NCBI GenBank assembly: GCA_902500805.1
Contig: CABVSA010000028.1
Location: 1-38,670 of the forward strand
Direction of reading: 5' to 3'
Origin: an uncultured Nitrospira sp.
Lineage (GTDB): Bacteria > Nitrospirota > Nitrospiria > Nitrospirales > Nitrospiraceae
DNA length: 38,670 bases
The notes under the pieces were generated by a model, which saw nothing but the letters and a program-made list of their open reading frames with translations, was not told the DNA's origin and did no database searches. Both the position numbers and the translations under genes were made by a program. Of the stretch, positions 8,607-17,231 are shown piece by piece; position 1 is the stretch's first letter; each line of letters opens with the position of its first letter.

Positions 8607-11600
8607 TCAGCACGTACTGCCCTGCACGCGGTACGCGTCGAGCTCGTTCAGCGTGTTGGGGTAGACGCCTTGCGAGAAGTAGCTCCAGAAACCGGTCACG
8701 CTGCAATGCCCGTAAAGCAGCCAGTAGGGCAGCACCGTCGCGATTTCGTAGGAGGCTATTACACCGGGTATGTAAATCGGGCCAAACAAGCGTGCCTGCC
8801 AGACATGCCGCCTCTCGTGGTCGGGCACGTTCGTGCCGACCACGACGTTGCCCAAGGTGGTGTCATATGGGGAGAACCACTGGCCACTGAAGTACAGTGT
8901 GTTCGAGTTCTTGCTCTGGCCGTCGTCGATCTCGTTGTGACCGATGTTCGCCGTCGAGAACGCGGATGCCACGAACGAATTGAACAGACTCCAGGTGTTG
9001 TCCAGGGTGAACGCGAGCCAGCCCTTCGCGCTGCCCCAGTCATAGCTTTCCGCTTTGGCCATGGCGAAGCCATGCACTGCGCCCATGAGCGCGCCCGCGA
9101 TGGCGCCGTAGTTGCCGAACATCACATAGCCGAATGCAGCGTTGCTCACCACCCGGATCGCCGGTGCGAGCGCGTAGTTCCAGATGGTCTTGCCCGCGAC
9201 AGCGAGCGCAACGGCAATGCCGATTCCGATTCCGCCAGCGATATACGGGTGGCTCTTCGCGGCGTTCCAGATCGTGCTGGCCCCCGAGACGGCCTTGCTC
9301 GCGATGAGCTTCATCGCCTCCCAGGTCTTGAGCGCCGGCTGCTTCGCGGCCCACAACTGCGCTTTCACCCCGGCTTTGAGCCCGTGATAGACCGCCACTG
9401 CCGCTTTCTTGTACCAGCTATCCCCGGCGGGCGGTGCGGCCCAATCGTCCCAGCTCTCGAAGGGGTTGTAGTTCGTGTAGCCGATGTGGCCGGAGGACGA
9501 GGCGGAGCTGTTCCCGGAATCGTCGAAGAATCGCAGCGGGTTGTTCTGCCCGTAGCGATACAGGTTCAGGCCATCGACGGTGCCGGCGGGATCGGGGCTG
9601 ATCCAGCGTGCGAGGCTGGGCGCGTAGTACCGCGCGCGGTGATAGCCAAGGCCGCTTTCCTCGTCGCGCTCCTTGCCGGTGAAGCGGTAGCGCTTACGCG
9701 CGAAGCCACCAAAGCTCGTGCCGCCATAGGGGTAGAACTCCTCGCGCCGGATGAATGCGCCGCCGCCGTCGAGCACCACGCTGGAGTTGTGAATCTGATC
9801 TTCGAGCACGTACTGCGTCGCCGGGCTCTCATCGCCCGCGAGGGCCGGGCCGATGCGCCGGCTCATGATGCGGGTGAGTGAATCCCACGCGTGCAGCATC
9901 GTGTTCTGCGCATCATCCCGCCGCACATGCTCGAACCCGTTGCCGATGTAGGTGACGCTCGCGACGCTGCCGTCCTGACGGCGCACCACCTTGCGCACGC
10001 GGCTACCGGTGGCGTCATAGGCGTATACCGCTTCGATCGATGCCGGGCCCGCGCCCGCCTGGATGCGAAACGCGAGCAGCCGGTCGCTGTGGCTCCAGTG
10101 GAAGTGTCGGGAAGTGCCCTCGGTGAGCAGGTTGCCGTTGGCGTCGAACGTGTGCGCGAACGTGCTGCCCTGGATCGCCTGGGTGCAGCGGTTGGACGCG
10201 GGATCCATGACCAGGCGACGCCGGAAGGGGCCGGCGGCATCCGGCGTCGCGTGCCGGCAGTCGACCAATGAGTCGGCATCGTCGTATTCGAACGTGCGCG
10301 TGTAAGCGCGCGTCCGCGTGGCGTCCTGATTCGTCGGTAGCATCTCGTCGAGCCACGGATCGGACGAAGGGTTGCGCAGATCGTGCTCGCGCCCGGTCGC
10401 GGAGATGAGCCGATAGAACGCGTCGTAGCCGAACACCCGATCGAGCGCGTCGCTGCCGAGCAGCGAGTTGGGGATGCCGCTGCCGGGGCTGCGGTCCAGC
10501 AGCCGCGTGATGTTGCCGACCAGGTCGCGCTCGTACGCCACCTCCTGAAGCAGGCCGCCGGCCGGCACGAAATCGAGCGTGCTCTCCTGCGTGTACCGCT
10601 CCGAGCGCATGCGCGCGATCTGGAACGTGCCGGAATCGTATGCGTAGCGTGTCATCAGGCCGTTGCCGTAGGCGATGAGCGTGCGCTGGCCGCGCGCGTT
10701 GTGCGCGATATGCTCGACGATGGTCTCCGCCACCGTGCCGCCCTGGCTCGACAAGCGCAGGGCCTCCAGCGCGCCGTTGCGAGCAAACGAAGGTACGAGC
10801 TCCTTGCGATCGCCGGCGACGTCCTCCGGCATGGTGGCGTGCCGCACGCGGTTGTGCGCGTCGAAGAGCATGTCGGTCTGATACACTTGAGGGTCGAGCG
10901 CGTCGCGCTGCGCGCGACGCTCCCAATCGACCTGATAGGGCGTGAACGTCGCACCGTTCGACCTGGACAGCAGCTCCGCATCGCTCAGCACCTGGCGGCG
11001 TTGCCTGAGGATGTTGCCTTTGAAGTCGAACGCCTCAATCTGCATCAGCCCGGCTTCATCGAAGTGCTGATACAGGTGGCCGATGAGATTGCGGGACGCG
11101 GCGTCGGTAAGTGACGCGGCATCGCCGTAGACCAGGCGCTGCCGCAGCGTGATCGGCAACGCCGGCGCGTCGCGCGCCCACAGGTGAGTGGGGCGGTTGG
11201 CGTTGTCGTAGGCCTGAACGGTGAGCGCGCCCTTGGAATCGCGGCGCTCGATCTCGCTGCCGGAGGCATCGAAGACAATGCGGCGCGTGCCGCTGTCCAT
11301 GCTGTCTTCGCGCAGCAGACGCGGCGGCTGGCGCTCGCTGCCGGTCAGGTCATGAACGCGAGACACCACGGTGCGCCCCAACGGATCGATGACTGCGACC
11401 GCGTTGCCGCGCGCGTCATAGCGTGTGCGGACCACGGCCGGATCGGCGTCCGCTGCGCTACGCCGCGTGGTCGACTTGATGACGCGACCGAGCGAGTCGA
11501 TCTCCACGCTCGCGGGCGTATTGAAATGCAGCGGATCGACGTGATGATCGCCAGCGAACTGCTGGGCGAGGTCGTTGGCGTCGTAGGTGTAGGCTTCCCA

Positions 11601-14600
11601 CGGCGTCGGCTCGTGGTCATCCGGGTTCTCGAGCCGCGCTGGAATGCCGAATATCACTCGCTTCAGCGATCCGTCGGGATTGCGCGTGCGCACCAGTTGC
11701 CCGCGCGGGTCGTAGAACATCTGCGCCTTGCCGCCCTCTTCGTGGGGTGCGGCCGGCGCGTACTCGAAGCCGGTTGAGAAGAACGGCTCGTACTGCTCGA
11801 TGACCTGGCCCTTGTTGTCGAAGACCTGCGTGCCGGTGACGACGACGGCGGGCGCTTGCGGGTCGCTGAACAGGCGCGCGCGGCTCGCGCCTGGCACGAT
11901 GCTCTGGTCGGTCGAGATGACATCCGCGCCGAGCGATTCGCTTCCGAACAGCACGTCCTGCGCGAGCGAGCGCTGCTGGATCACCCGGCCGAATCCGTCG
12001 GCGAATTCCACGCTGATGGTCTGGCGATCGGCCAGGGCCGCCGGCACATCCGCATCGTTTGTGTGATAGTCCCGCTGCAGCGTGCGAACGAAGATGGGGC
12101 GCCGTGCGCCGGGCGGGCTGTTCGCGAACGCCATGAAGTCGTATTCGACGCGAGTGGACGGCGCAGCGGGGGTGTCGCCGACGGCTTCGCCTTCCTTTCC
12201 CATCGCCGTCACGGACGTCATGAACCCGAGCGGCGAGAACGTGAACTGCGTGCGGTTGCCGTTAGGGTCGACAGCCAGGCGCGGCTGCAGCACGCGATAG
12301 TCGTATTCCATCTGCCGCTCGAGACCCAGCGCGTTGCGGGCCGTGAGCGGCAGCAGTGCGAACTCGTCATAGGAAACGTCCGACTCCTGCCCGAGCGCAG
12401 TGCGTCGCGCGAGTGCCAGCCCGCGCGCGGCGCCACCGCCCTGAAAGTCGAAGCGCGCGCCTTCGTTGATGTAGAACCCGCGCGTCTGCGGCCCGCTCCC
12501 GTCACGGAACACATAGCCCGCCAGCGCCGGCAGATCCCGAAAACGGAGTGGATAGTCGTCGGTCCACGGCGGCGCTGCGCCGGGCCGCAGGTACGGTGGC
12601 ACGTTGGCCGCGCCATGCACCTGCTCGAGAATCGCCTCGGTGCATGCGAGCGTTTCGGTGCGCACCGCGATGCCGAAACTGCCGATCTGCCGCAGGGGCA
12701 ACCCCTCGAACGCGGCGCCGTCATAGTAGGTGAGTACTTGGGTGAGGATGGACGCGTCGGTCAGGCTCGCCGCCTCCGCCAGCAGTTGCCGCACCGACTT
12801 GTTCCCCGCGTGCGGGAGCTCGAACGATGTGACGCGCGCCGGACGATCCTGAATGTACGGCGTGTCGCCGGAAGTCTGCGCGAACAAGGTGCGGGTACAC
12901 GAAGCAATGAAGGGCGTCGTATCCGGGAGGACATCGTCGATGTGCCGGAACCCGCGCGGACACGCGATCGAGACCTGCTCCCGGCTCTGTCCGAGGGCGT
13001 CGTAGTCGTACGCGAAATCGAAATGCGTCAGCGGCTCGTCGCCGCGTTCCCACTGGGTAGTGCGGCTCGCGATCAGGTGCGGGAAGAACCCTTCGACCTC
13101 GCTCAGCGCCGGGGCGAGCGTCGGCCCATACTCGTGGCGAAGCCCATACTGCGCCTCCGTGACGGTGTACGGTCGAGACGCCCGCGGGCTGCCGTCGAGC
13201 GCGTACAGCTCGGAGCGAAGCTGCGTGCCTCGCAGCGTGCGCAGGGCATCGCGGCGCACCCGTCGCGGAAGCTGCGTCAGGAAGTCCGTCTGTTCCTGCG
13301 TGCGCGGGAGCTGCACCGGATCGCCGCTCCAGTACTCGTTCGAGAGATCGAGCTCCTGCCAGGCGCCGAACTCCTCCCCGATGGGACCCTGGAAAAACCA
13401 GGTCTTCGTCAGCACCGGCGGTGCGAAGTGCTCAGGCGCCACATTCACAAACGGGCCGGTCCCCGGCGTCGAGGCGTGATAATCCTCGAAGCTCTGCGTA
13501 TCGCGCTGGTCCACCCGGCCGAACCCCCGAAACTCGCGTTCGGCGCCGTCGTAGTGGCCGTGGTGATAGCTGTAGTCGATCGCGCGCTTGCCGAGGGAAA
13601 TCTCGTCGACGATCTCCACGCGTGACACGACCTGTACCGGGAAGGGCAGGCTGGTTTTCCAGCGCGTGGCGAAGTGCTTTTGATCTTCCGTGTAGAAGCG
13701 CATGGAAGATTCGTACGTCACGCGGGTGAGGGCGCCGCGATGGTTATTCACTTCGCTGAGCAGGTAAGGTTTGCGCCCGCCGATGAGATCCAGATACAAG
13801 AGCGAATCCCGCGCCGTGCCCGCGTCCATGCTCCACAGGATGCCGCCCACACCGCTGCCGAGCATGTCCGCAAGTCGTACCGCGTCCATGTCGGTTACCG
13901 GCGGCGTGCCCGCGATGACGATCGCATCGCTCCAGCCATTGCCGCTCTGATTGATGTACAGGCGTATCTCGCGATGATCGATATACACGAGATCGGCAAC
14001 GCCATCGCCATCGACATCGCCGATGAGGATGCGCCGCGGATCGTAGCCGTTGGGGAAGCGCGGGCTGTTGCGCATGGACTGCCGCTTGCCCCAGCGGCCA
14101 TGGCCGAGATTCGGCCAGTACTCGATGCTGCCGTCGTGCAGGAGCATGATGTCCTGCAGCCCGTCACCGCTCAGGTCGGCGAGCCGCACGCGCGAATCGC
14201 TGAACTGCACGTCCGGAAAATCCTCCAGCCGCTGGCGGGCCACCGTGCGCACCTCGCCCCAGCCGGTGCGTGCGTCGTTGAAGAAGTACTCGAAATTCGC
14301 GCCGGCATGCAGCGCATCGGTGACGCCGTCGCCATCCAGGTCGAGCAGGCGAACCGCCGGGTCGGCCAGATTGAACGTGGGCGCGACCCGATACGGACGG
14401 AACGAGGCGCTGTCCCAGCCGCCCTGCGCCGACAATGAAAAGTACCCCGCGACCGGGAGCGCCGTGACCATGAGGTCGATGCGGCCGTCACCGTCGGAGT
14501 CCAGCATCTGCACGCCGGCATCGCCGAGGTTCAATCCCGCGGGCGCGGTGGGCATCGCGCGCGGCGGATCATATCCGCCGTCGCCGCGATTGCGCCAATA

Positions 14601-15716
14601 GCGCACGACGCCGTTCATCTGCAGGATGTCGGGCAGGCCACGGCCGAACAGGTCCGCGAGCTCGAACTCCCGATGGGCGAGCGATCGCGGCGGGAGATCC
14701 GTGCCCTCCAGCGGAAAGAAGTTGCGACCCTCGGGCGCAAACGGCGTGTACTGCACTTCAAGCGGCGGCAGCGCTTCGGTGACCGCTCCGTCGTGGCCGG
14801 TAACGCGCACCTGGCTCAGCAGCGACACACCGTTCGCCGGCAGCGCGCCGGCCACTTCGGGGCGCTGATCCAGATAGTCCAGGTGGTAGACGCGCACTAG
14901 CTCGTCTTGCGTGCGCGTTTCGATCCGCGTGCAGCGCCGCGTGGTGCGAATCTCGAACCCGGACCGGCAGCTCGAGAACGGATCGGGACGGTCCTCGTAG
15001 TGGAGCTCGACCGCAGCGAGAAACCGCGTCGCGCCGCCTGAATCGGTGTAGTCGATATAGCGGATGCGGCGCAGATAGAGCTGATCCCAGAAGTGCGCGC
15101 CTTCCTCGCGCGAATCCCGCTCGTACTCATACACGACGCGATTGCCGAACACGTCGCGCGATTCGGAGAGATGCCAGGCGAACACATTGCGCCGGCGTGC
15201 GGGGTCGGCGATTGCGGCGGGATCGTCGCCCGCGCGCCCCGGGGTGCCATGCAGAGAAGTTAGCCCGTCCTTCGTGCGGACCTCCCAATAGTCACTGCCG
15301 GCGCCGTGATGGTGAAAGATTTTGGCGAAGAGGCCTTCGGTGCGCGGACGGTACTCGGTGCGCGCAGACGTGGCCGCGACCGGCACCAGATCTTCGGCGC
15401 CCGAGAGCGTGAACGTGTCGGACTTCGTCGCGCGGATGCCGGCGCCATACGTGGGAATGCCCGAGGAGGTCTTGCGGCTAACGCCTGCGCCCGAGAGATG
15501 CCAACCGAGGCCGAACGGACCGTTGCCCCCGCCGGTACTGTAGCTCAGCGCAAGCTGCGGTTGCATGCCACGCCGGCCGCTCGGCACCGCTATCGGCACG
15601 GATAGATTGCCCGTGCCGGTGAATAGGTCCGGCGCGAAGCTCTCACCCAGTCCCTGCAGCGCGCCGCCGCCACTTGGTAGCGAGACAACGCCCTCGATGC
15701 CGGACTTGTTGCTCAC
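8607..15716 (-). CDS. Tc toxin TcB-TcC fusion (SpvB / RHS protein with variable C-terminal toxin)
   Basis: This 2369-residue protein fuses the B and C components that form the hollow RHS cocoon holding the effector. The start matches SpvB (LPSGGGALQGLGESFAPDLF, PSGRRGMQPQLALSYS). VCBS/FG-GAP-type repeats follow: DSDGDGRIDL near 402, DLDGDGVTDAL near 456, DVDGDGVADLVY near 566. Next come the TcB middle regions and RHS/YD repeats. The RHS core (about 2005-2062) contains RFTGKERDEESGLGYHRARY and DPAGTVDGLNLYRYGQNNP; in the family, self-cleavage just after this core releases the effector. The remaining 300 or so residues are the hypervariable effector, with hydrophobic segments (about 2170-2220) and an HERRH motif at 2300-2304. 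The start is GTG at 15716 with a weak GGCGGGG ribosome-binding site. No immunity gene follows, as expected if the target is a eukaryotic cell. Confidence 0.9.
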   Translation of the reverse strand: MSNKSGIEGVVSLPSGGGALQGLGESFAPDLFTGTGNLSVPIAVPSGRRGMQPQLALSYSTGGGNGPFGLGWHLSGAGVSRKTSSGIPTYGAGIRATKSDTFTLSGAEDLVPVAATSARTEYRPRTEGLFAKIFHHHGAGSDYWEVRTKDGLTSLHGTPGRAGDDPAAIADPARRRNVFAWHLSESRDVFGNRVVYEYERDSREEGAHFWDQLYLRRIRYIDYTDSGGATRFLAAVELHYEDRPDPFSSCRSGFEIRTTRRCTRIETRTQDELVRVYHLDYLDQRPEVAGALPANGVSLLSQVRVTGHDGAVTEALPPLEVQYTPFAPEGRNFFPLEGTDLPPRSLAHREFELADLFGRGLPDILQMNGVVRYWRNRGDGGYDPPRAMPTAPAGLNLGDAGVQMLDSDGDGRIDLMVTALPVAGYFSLSAQGGWDSASFRPYRVAPTFNLADPAVRLLDLDGDGVTDALHAGANFEYFFNDARTGWGEVRTVARQRLEDFPDVQFSDSRVRLADLSGDGLQDIMLLHDGSIEYWPNLGHGRWGKRQSMRNSPRFPNGYDPRRILIGDVDGDGVADLVYIDHREIRLYINQSGNGWSDAIVIAGTPPVTDMDAVRLADMLGSGVGGILWSMDAGTARDSLLYLDLIGGRKPYLLSEVNNHRGALTRVTYESSMRFYTEDQKHFATRWKTSLPFPVQVVSRVEIVDEISLGKRAIDYSYHHGHYDGAEREFRGFGRVDQRDTQSFEDYHASTPGTGPFVNVAPEHFAPPVLTKTWFFQGPIGEEFGAWQELDLSNEYWSGDPVQLPRTQEQTDFLTQLPRRVRRDALRTLRGTQLRSELYALDGSPRASRPYTVTEAQYGLRHEYGPTLAPALSEVEGFFPHLIASRTTQWERGDEPLTHFDFAYDYDALGQSREQVSIACPRGFRHIDDVLPDTTPFIASCTRTLFAQTSGDTPYIQDRPARVTSFELPHAGNKSVRQLLAEAASLTDASILTQVLTYYDGAAFEGLPLRQIGSFGIAVRTETLACTEAILEQVHGAANVPPYLRPGAAPPWTDDYPLRFRDLPALAGYVFRDGSGPQTRGFYINEGARFDFQGGGAARGLALARRTALGQESDVSYDEFALLPLTARNALGLERQMEYDYRVLQPRLAVDPNGNRTQFTFSPLGFMTSVTAMGKEGEAVGDTPAAPSTRVEYDFMAFANSPPGARRPIFVRTLQRDYHTNDADVPAALADRQTISVEFADGFGRVIQQRSLAQDVLFGSESLGADVISTDQSIVPGASRARLFSDPQAPAVVVTGTQVFDNKGQVIEQYEPFFSTGFEYAPAAPHEEGGKAQMFYDPRGQLVRTRNPDGSLKRVIFGIPARLENPDDHEPTPWEAYTYDANDLAQQFAGDHHVDPLHFNTPASVEIDSLGRVIKSTTRRSAADADPAVVRTRYDARGNAVAVIDPLGRTVVSRVHDLTGSERQPPRLLREDSMDSGTRRIVFDASGSEIERRDSKGALTVQAYDNANRPTHLWARDAPALPITLRQRLVYGDAASLTDAASRNLIGHLYQHFDEAGLMQIEAFDFKGNILRQRRQVLSDAELLSRSNGATFTPYQVDWERRAQRDALDPQVYQTDMLFDAHNRVRHATMPEDVAGDRKELVPSFARNGALEALRLSSQGGTVAETIVEHIAHNARGQRTLIAYGNGLMTRYAYDSGTFQIARMRSERYTQESTLDFVPAGGLLQEVAYERDLVGNITRLLDRSPGSGIPNSLLGSDALDRVFGYDAFYRLISATGREHDLRNPSSDPWLDEMLPTNQDATRTRAYTRTFEYDDADSLVDCRHATPDAAGPFRRRLVMDPASNRCTQAIQGSTFAHTFDANGNLLTEGTSRHFHWSHSDRLLAFRIQAGAGPASIEAVYAYDATGSRVRKVVRRQDGSVASVTYIGNGFEHVRRDDAQNTMLHAWDSLTRIMSRRIGPALAGDESPATQYVLEDQIHNSSVVLDGGGAFIRREEFYPYGGTSFGGFARKRYRFTGKERDEESGLGYHRARYYAPSLARWISPDPAGTVDGLNLYRYGQNNPLRFFDDSGNSSASSSGHIGYTNYNPFESWDDWAAPPAGDSWYKKAAVAVYHGLKAGVKAQLWAAKQPALKTWEAMKLIASKAVSGASTIWNAAKSHPYIAGGIGIGIAVALAVAGKTIWNYALAPAIRVVSNAAFGYVMFGNYGAIAGALMGAVHGFAMAKAESYDWGSAKGWLAFTLDNTWSLFNSFVASAFSTANIGHNEIDDGQSKNSNTLYFSGQWFSPYDTTLGNVVVGTNVPDHERRHVWQARLFGPIYIPGVIASYEIATVLPYWLLYGHCSVTGFWSYFSQGVYPNTLNELDAYRVQGSTC
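13089..13108. repeat. Short dispersed-repeat-like element inside tcB-tcC
   Basis: The plus strand reads CCCTTCGACCTCGCTCAGCG. It closely matches a short repeat (CCCTTCGACctCGCTCAGGGC type) that I remember being scattered through many environmental bacterial genomes, where read-through gives ALSEVEG or STSLSAG peptides. Here it is read in frame as PALSEVEGF within the toxin. Only one copy was noticed in the window, so its status as a repeat depends on outside knowledge. Confidence 0.4.
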
Positions 15717-15801
15717 GCGGCCCCGCCGATCTTTTCGCTGCCGCGCCCGTTCTTACGATCGCATCACAAGCGCACTGGCAACAGATGCAGATGGAAATTT
15801 G

Positions 15802-15830
15802 ACTGTAGCACATAGGCCTTGAGATCTCAA
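15802..15830 (-). promoter_or_regulatory. Predicted promoter of the Tc toxin operon
   Basis: On the minus strand TTGAGA (15830-15825) is followed after exactly 17 bp by TACAGT (15807-15802), matching the sigma-70 consensus at 5 of 6 and 4 of 6 bases. The predicted start of transcription is near 15795, giving a leader of about 80 nt before the GTG at 15716. The -35 box lies inside a perfect palindrome. Confidence 0.6.
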
Positions 15831-15832
15831 GG
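15817..15832. promoter_or_regulatory. 16-bp perfect palindrome over the -35 box (candidate operator)
   Basis: CCTTGAGATCTCAAGG is its own reverse complement and contains the -35 hexamer of the toxin promoter. A repressor bound here would block RNA polymerase. No candidate regulator gene lies next to it in the GC-rich block. Confidence 0.55.
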
Positions 15833-15840
15833 TTGTGAAT

Positions 15841-15922
15841 CGCCCCGGAAATCGTCGAGCATTGGGACGCTATCCAGGCCGGCTGTGCCGCCGAAACGAA
15901 GAACGGCAACTTGATGTATTGA
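15841..15922 (+). pseudogene. SnoaL-like (NTF2 fold) protein, C-terminal remnant
   Basis: In the frame that ends with TGA at 15920-15922 the translation is EIVEHWDAIQAGCAAETKNG and four more residues. Many SnoaL-like polyketide-cyclase-fold proteins end with GKIVEHWDxIQ followed by NGN and a short tail, which this matches closely. An in-frame TGA at 15836-15838 lies just upstream, and nothing of the N-terminal 100 residues is visible. The gene is therefore cut off a few bases from the palindrome of the toxin promoter, which marks a rearrangement or insertion junction. The remnant cannot be functional. Confidence 0.6.
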
Positions 15923-15939
15923 GCCTGCACGTTTCAGGT

Positions 15940-15967
15940 GAACCCAAGCCCAGCTCCGTTTGGGTTC
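15940..15967 (+). terminator. Stem-loop after the SnoaL remnant
   Basis: GAACCCAA (15940-15947) and TTGGGTTC (15960-15967) form an 8-bp stem with a 12-nt loop, 17 nt after the remnant's stop. No T-run follows. It may be the old terminator of the truncated gene. From here to 16070 I see no gene; this stretch holds the shift from GC-rich to more AT-rich DNA. Confidence 0.4.
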
Positions 15968-16070
15968 CCAGAAGCAGCCGGTGGTCAGCGGCAGGTACTG
16001 GCCGGAACTTGCCGGTCGATATACGTGCGCTCTTACATCGTCTGTCAGATCAAATCTACGCTTTTACAGA

Positions 16071-16565
16071 TCAAGCTAACAGCTTTAGTGGAGGAAGTGG
16101 CTCGACAATTGGTCTCAGAAGATGCTCAAGACAACGCGTGGCTTTTTCGGTCTCTTTCTTCTTCAGGAGAATCAATGCGTTGAGAGCTCCCTCGTAGGAG
16201 ATGAGTGTGTTTCCTTGATTATTGGCTGCGCGTGAGATGAGTTGTTTAAGTGTTGGTCGGTAATCGACGACGACCGCGTCGTTTTCATATTTGGCTTCTG
16301 AGGCTCTCGTAAAGGGGATGCAGTGAGCGATCAGCCATTGTTCGAGATCGGGAAATCGTCCGTCGCTGGCTTGCGTGTCACACAATCGGAGATGGCCGTC
16401 TTTGTTGAGCACGCATAGAATCTCCTTCTCGTGTTGCGGTTGGAAAGGGTCGCCATCCCATTCTGTTGAGATTCCTTCATCGGTGATGGCATTGAACAAT
16501 CCCGTGAGATCTTTCTGTTGAATTTCTCCTCCGATCGTAATCTGAGCAGCGTATCGATCAGACAT
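16071..16565 (-). CDS. Conserved hypothetical protein
   Basis: The 164-residue protein opens MSDRYAAQITIGGEI and contains LRLCDTQASDGRFPDLEQWL and VVVDYRPTLKQLI. I recall similar proteins, often near mobile DNA, that start with the same strand pattern and carry a LCDDQARxGxFxELE stretch, but I know no function for them. No signal peptide or membrane segment is seen. The C-terminal 50 residues are more helical (EGALNALILLKKKETEKATRCLEHLL) and may be a separate helical module. It lies 183 bp downstream of the RadC-like gene on the same strand, so the two may be co-transcribed. That 183-bp gap contains nothing I can support. Confidence 0.6.
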   Translation of the reverse strand: MSDRYAAQITIGGEIQQKDLTGLFNAITDEGISTEWDGDPFQPQHEKEILCVLNKDGHLRLCDTQASDGRFPDLEQWLIAHCIPFTRASEAKYENDAVVVDYRPTLKQLISRAANNQGNTLISYEGALNALILLKKKETEKATRCLEHLLRPIVEPLPPLKLLA

Positions 16566-16748
16566 CGTGTCTCCATTTGATTGGTCGGCCTCTTTCCGTT
16601 CCCGACATTGTCCGGGGACCCCCCTATGGTGGCCTCGGTACTTCTTATGCCACGTCCCACTACTCCTGAGATCATACCTTCTTCAATATCTGTAAGCAGC
16701 GACCACTTTGTGAGTGTGGTTTCTGGGAGGACAAAAGGGAGGTCGAAA

Positions 16749-17231
16749 CTATGAGGCAGCCTTGCCGGTGATGAATCCCTCATCGGCAAAACTGTAGTAT
16801 CGGTTGTTCGCTCCGAAGATGATGTGATCGAGGACGTGAATGCCGAGCAATTCGCCGGCTTGTTCGAGTCGTTTCGTGAGTTCACGATCTTCTCGACTTG
16901 GCGTGGGGTCGCCCGAAGGGTGATTGTGAAAAAGAGCGCAGGCTGCACTCGAAAGAAGGATAGCGGTCTTGAACACTTCTCGAGGATGGACAAGGGCTGT
17001 CGTGAGAGTTCCAACAGCGATAGTATGAAATCCGATAATTTTGTGTTTGGCGTCAATGCAGGCGATCGAAAAATGCTCTCGGTCATATTGCTCGAACATT
17101 GTCCCGAACACATCTGCAAACTCTTTTGAGCAGCTGATCGTGGGGTATTCCTTTATCGAGATAGTTCCTTCGTGGATCAGTCCAACCGAATAACGAGGAA
17201 TGGCATAAGGAGTGCTTAGCGCATTTTCCAT
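16749..17231 (-). CDS. RadC-like JAB-domain protein
   Basis: The 160-residue protein is a stand-alone JAB/MPN metallo-hydrolase domain of RadC type. The JAMM motif is complete: HNHPSGDPTPSRED, with His102, His104 and Asp115 as expected metal ligands. Other RadC landmarks are FEQYDREHF near 46 and VHPREVFKTAI near 81. Full-length RadC has about 225 residues with an N-terminal helix-hairpin-helix region, which is absent; short forms like this are typical of plasmids, phages and genomic islands. RadC's cellular role is unsettled despite its DNA-repair name. The chosen ATG at 17231 matches family starts, but the frame stays open upstream to 17453 and an extended N-terminus is possible. Confidence 0.8.
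   Translation of the reverse strand: MENALSTPYAIPRYSVGLIHEGTISIKEYPTISCSKEFADVFGTMFEQYDREHFSIACIDAKHKIIGFHTIAVGTLTTALVHPREVFKTAILLSSAACALFHNHPSGDPTPSREDRELTKRLEQAGELLGIHVLDHIIFGANNRYYSFADEGFITGKAAS

Noticed and set aside
11856..13625. A 589-codon plus-strand frame opposite the TcB-TcC gene
   Set aside because: It has the same GC-driven antisense origin; no family pattern or ribosome-binding site is present.
16331..17119. A 262-codon minus-strand frame bridging the RadC-like and hypothetical genes
   Set aside because: It overlaps both recognised genes out of frame, has a Ser/Thr/Arg-rich composition and shows no recognisable pattern.
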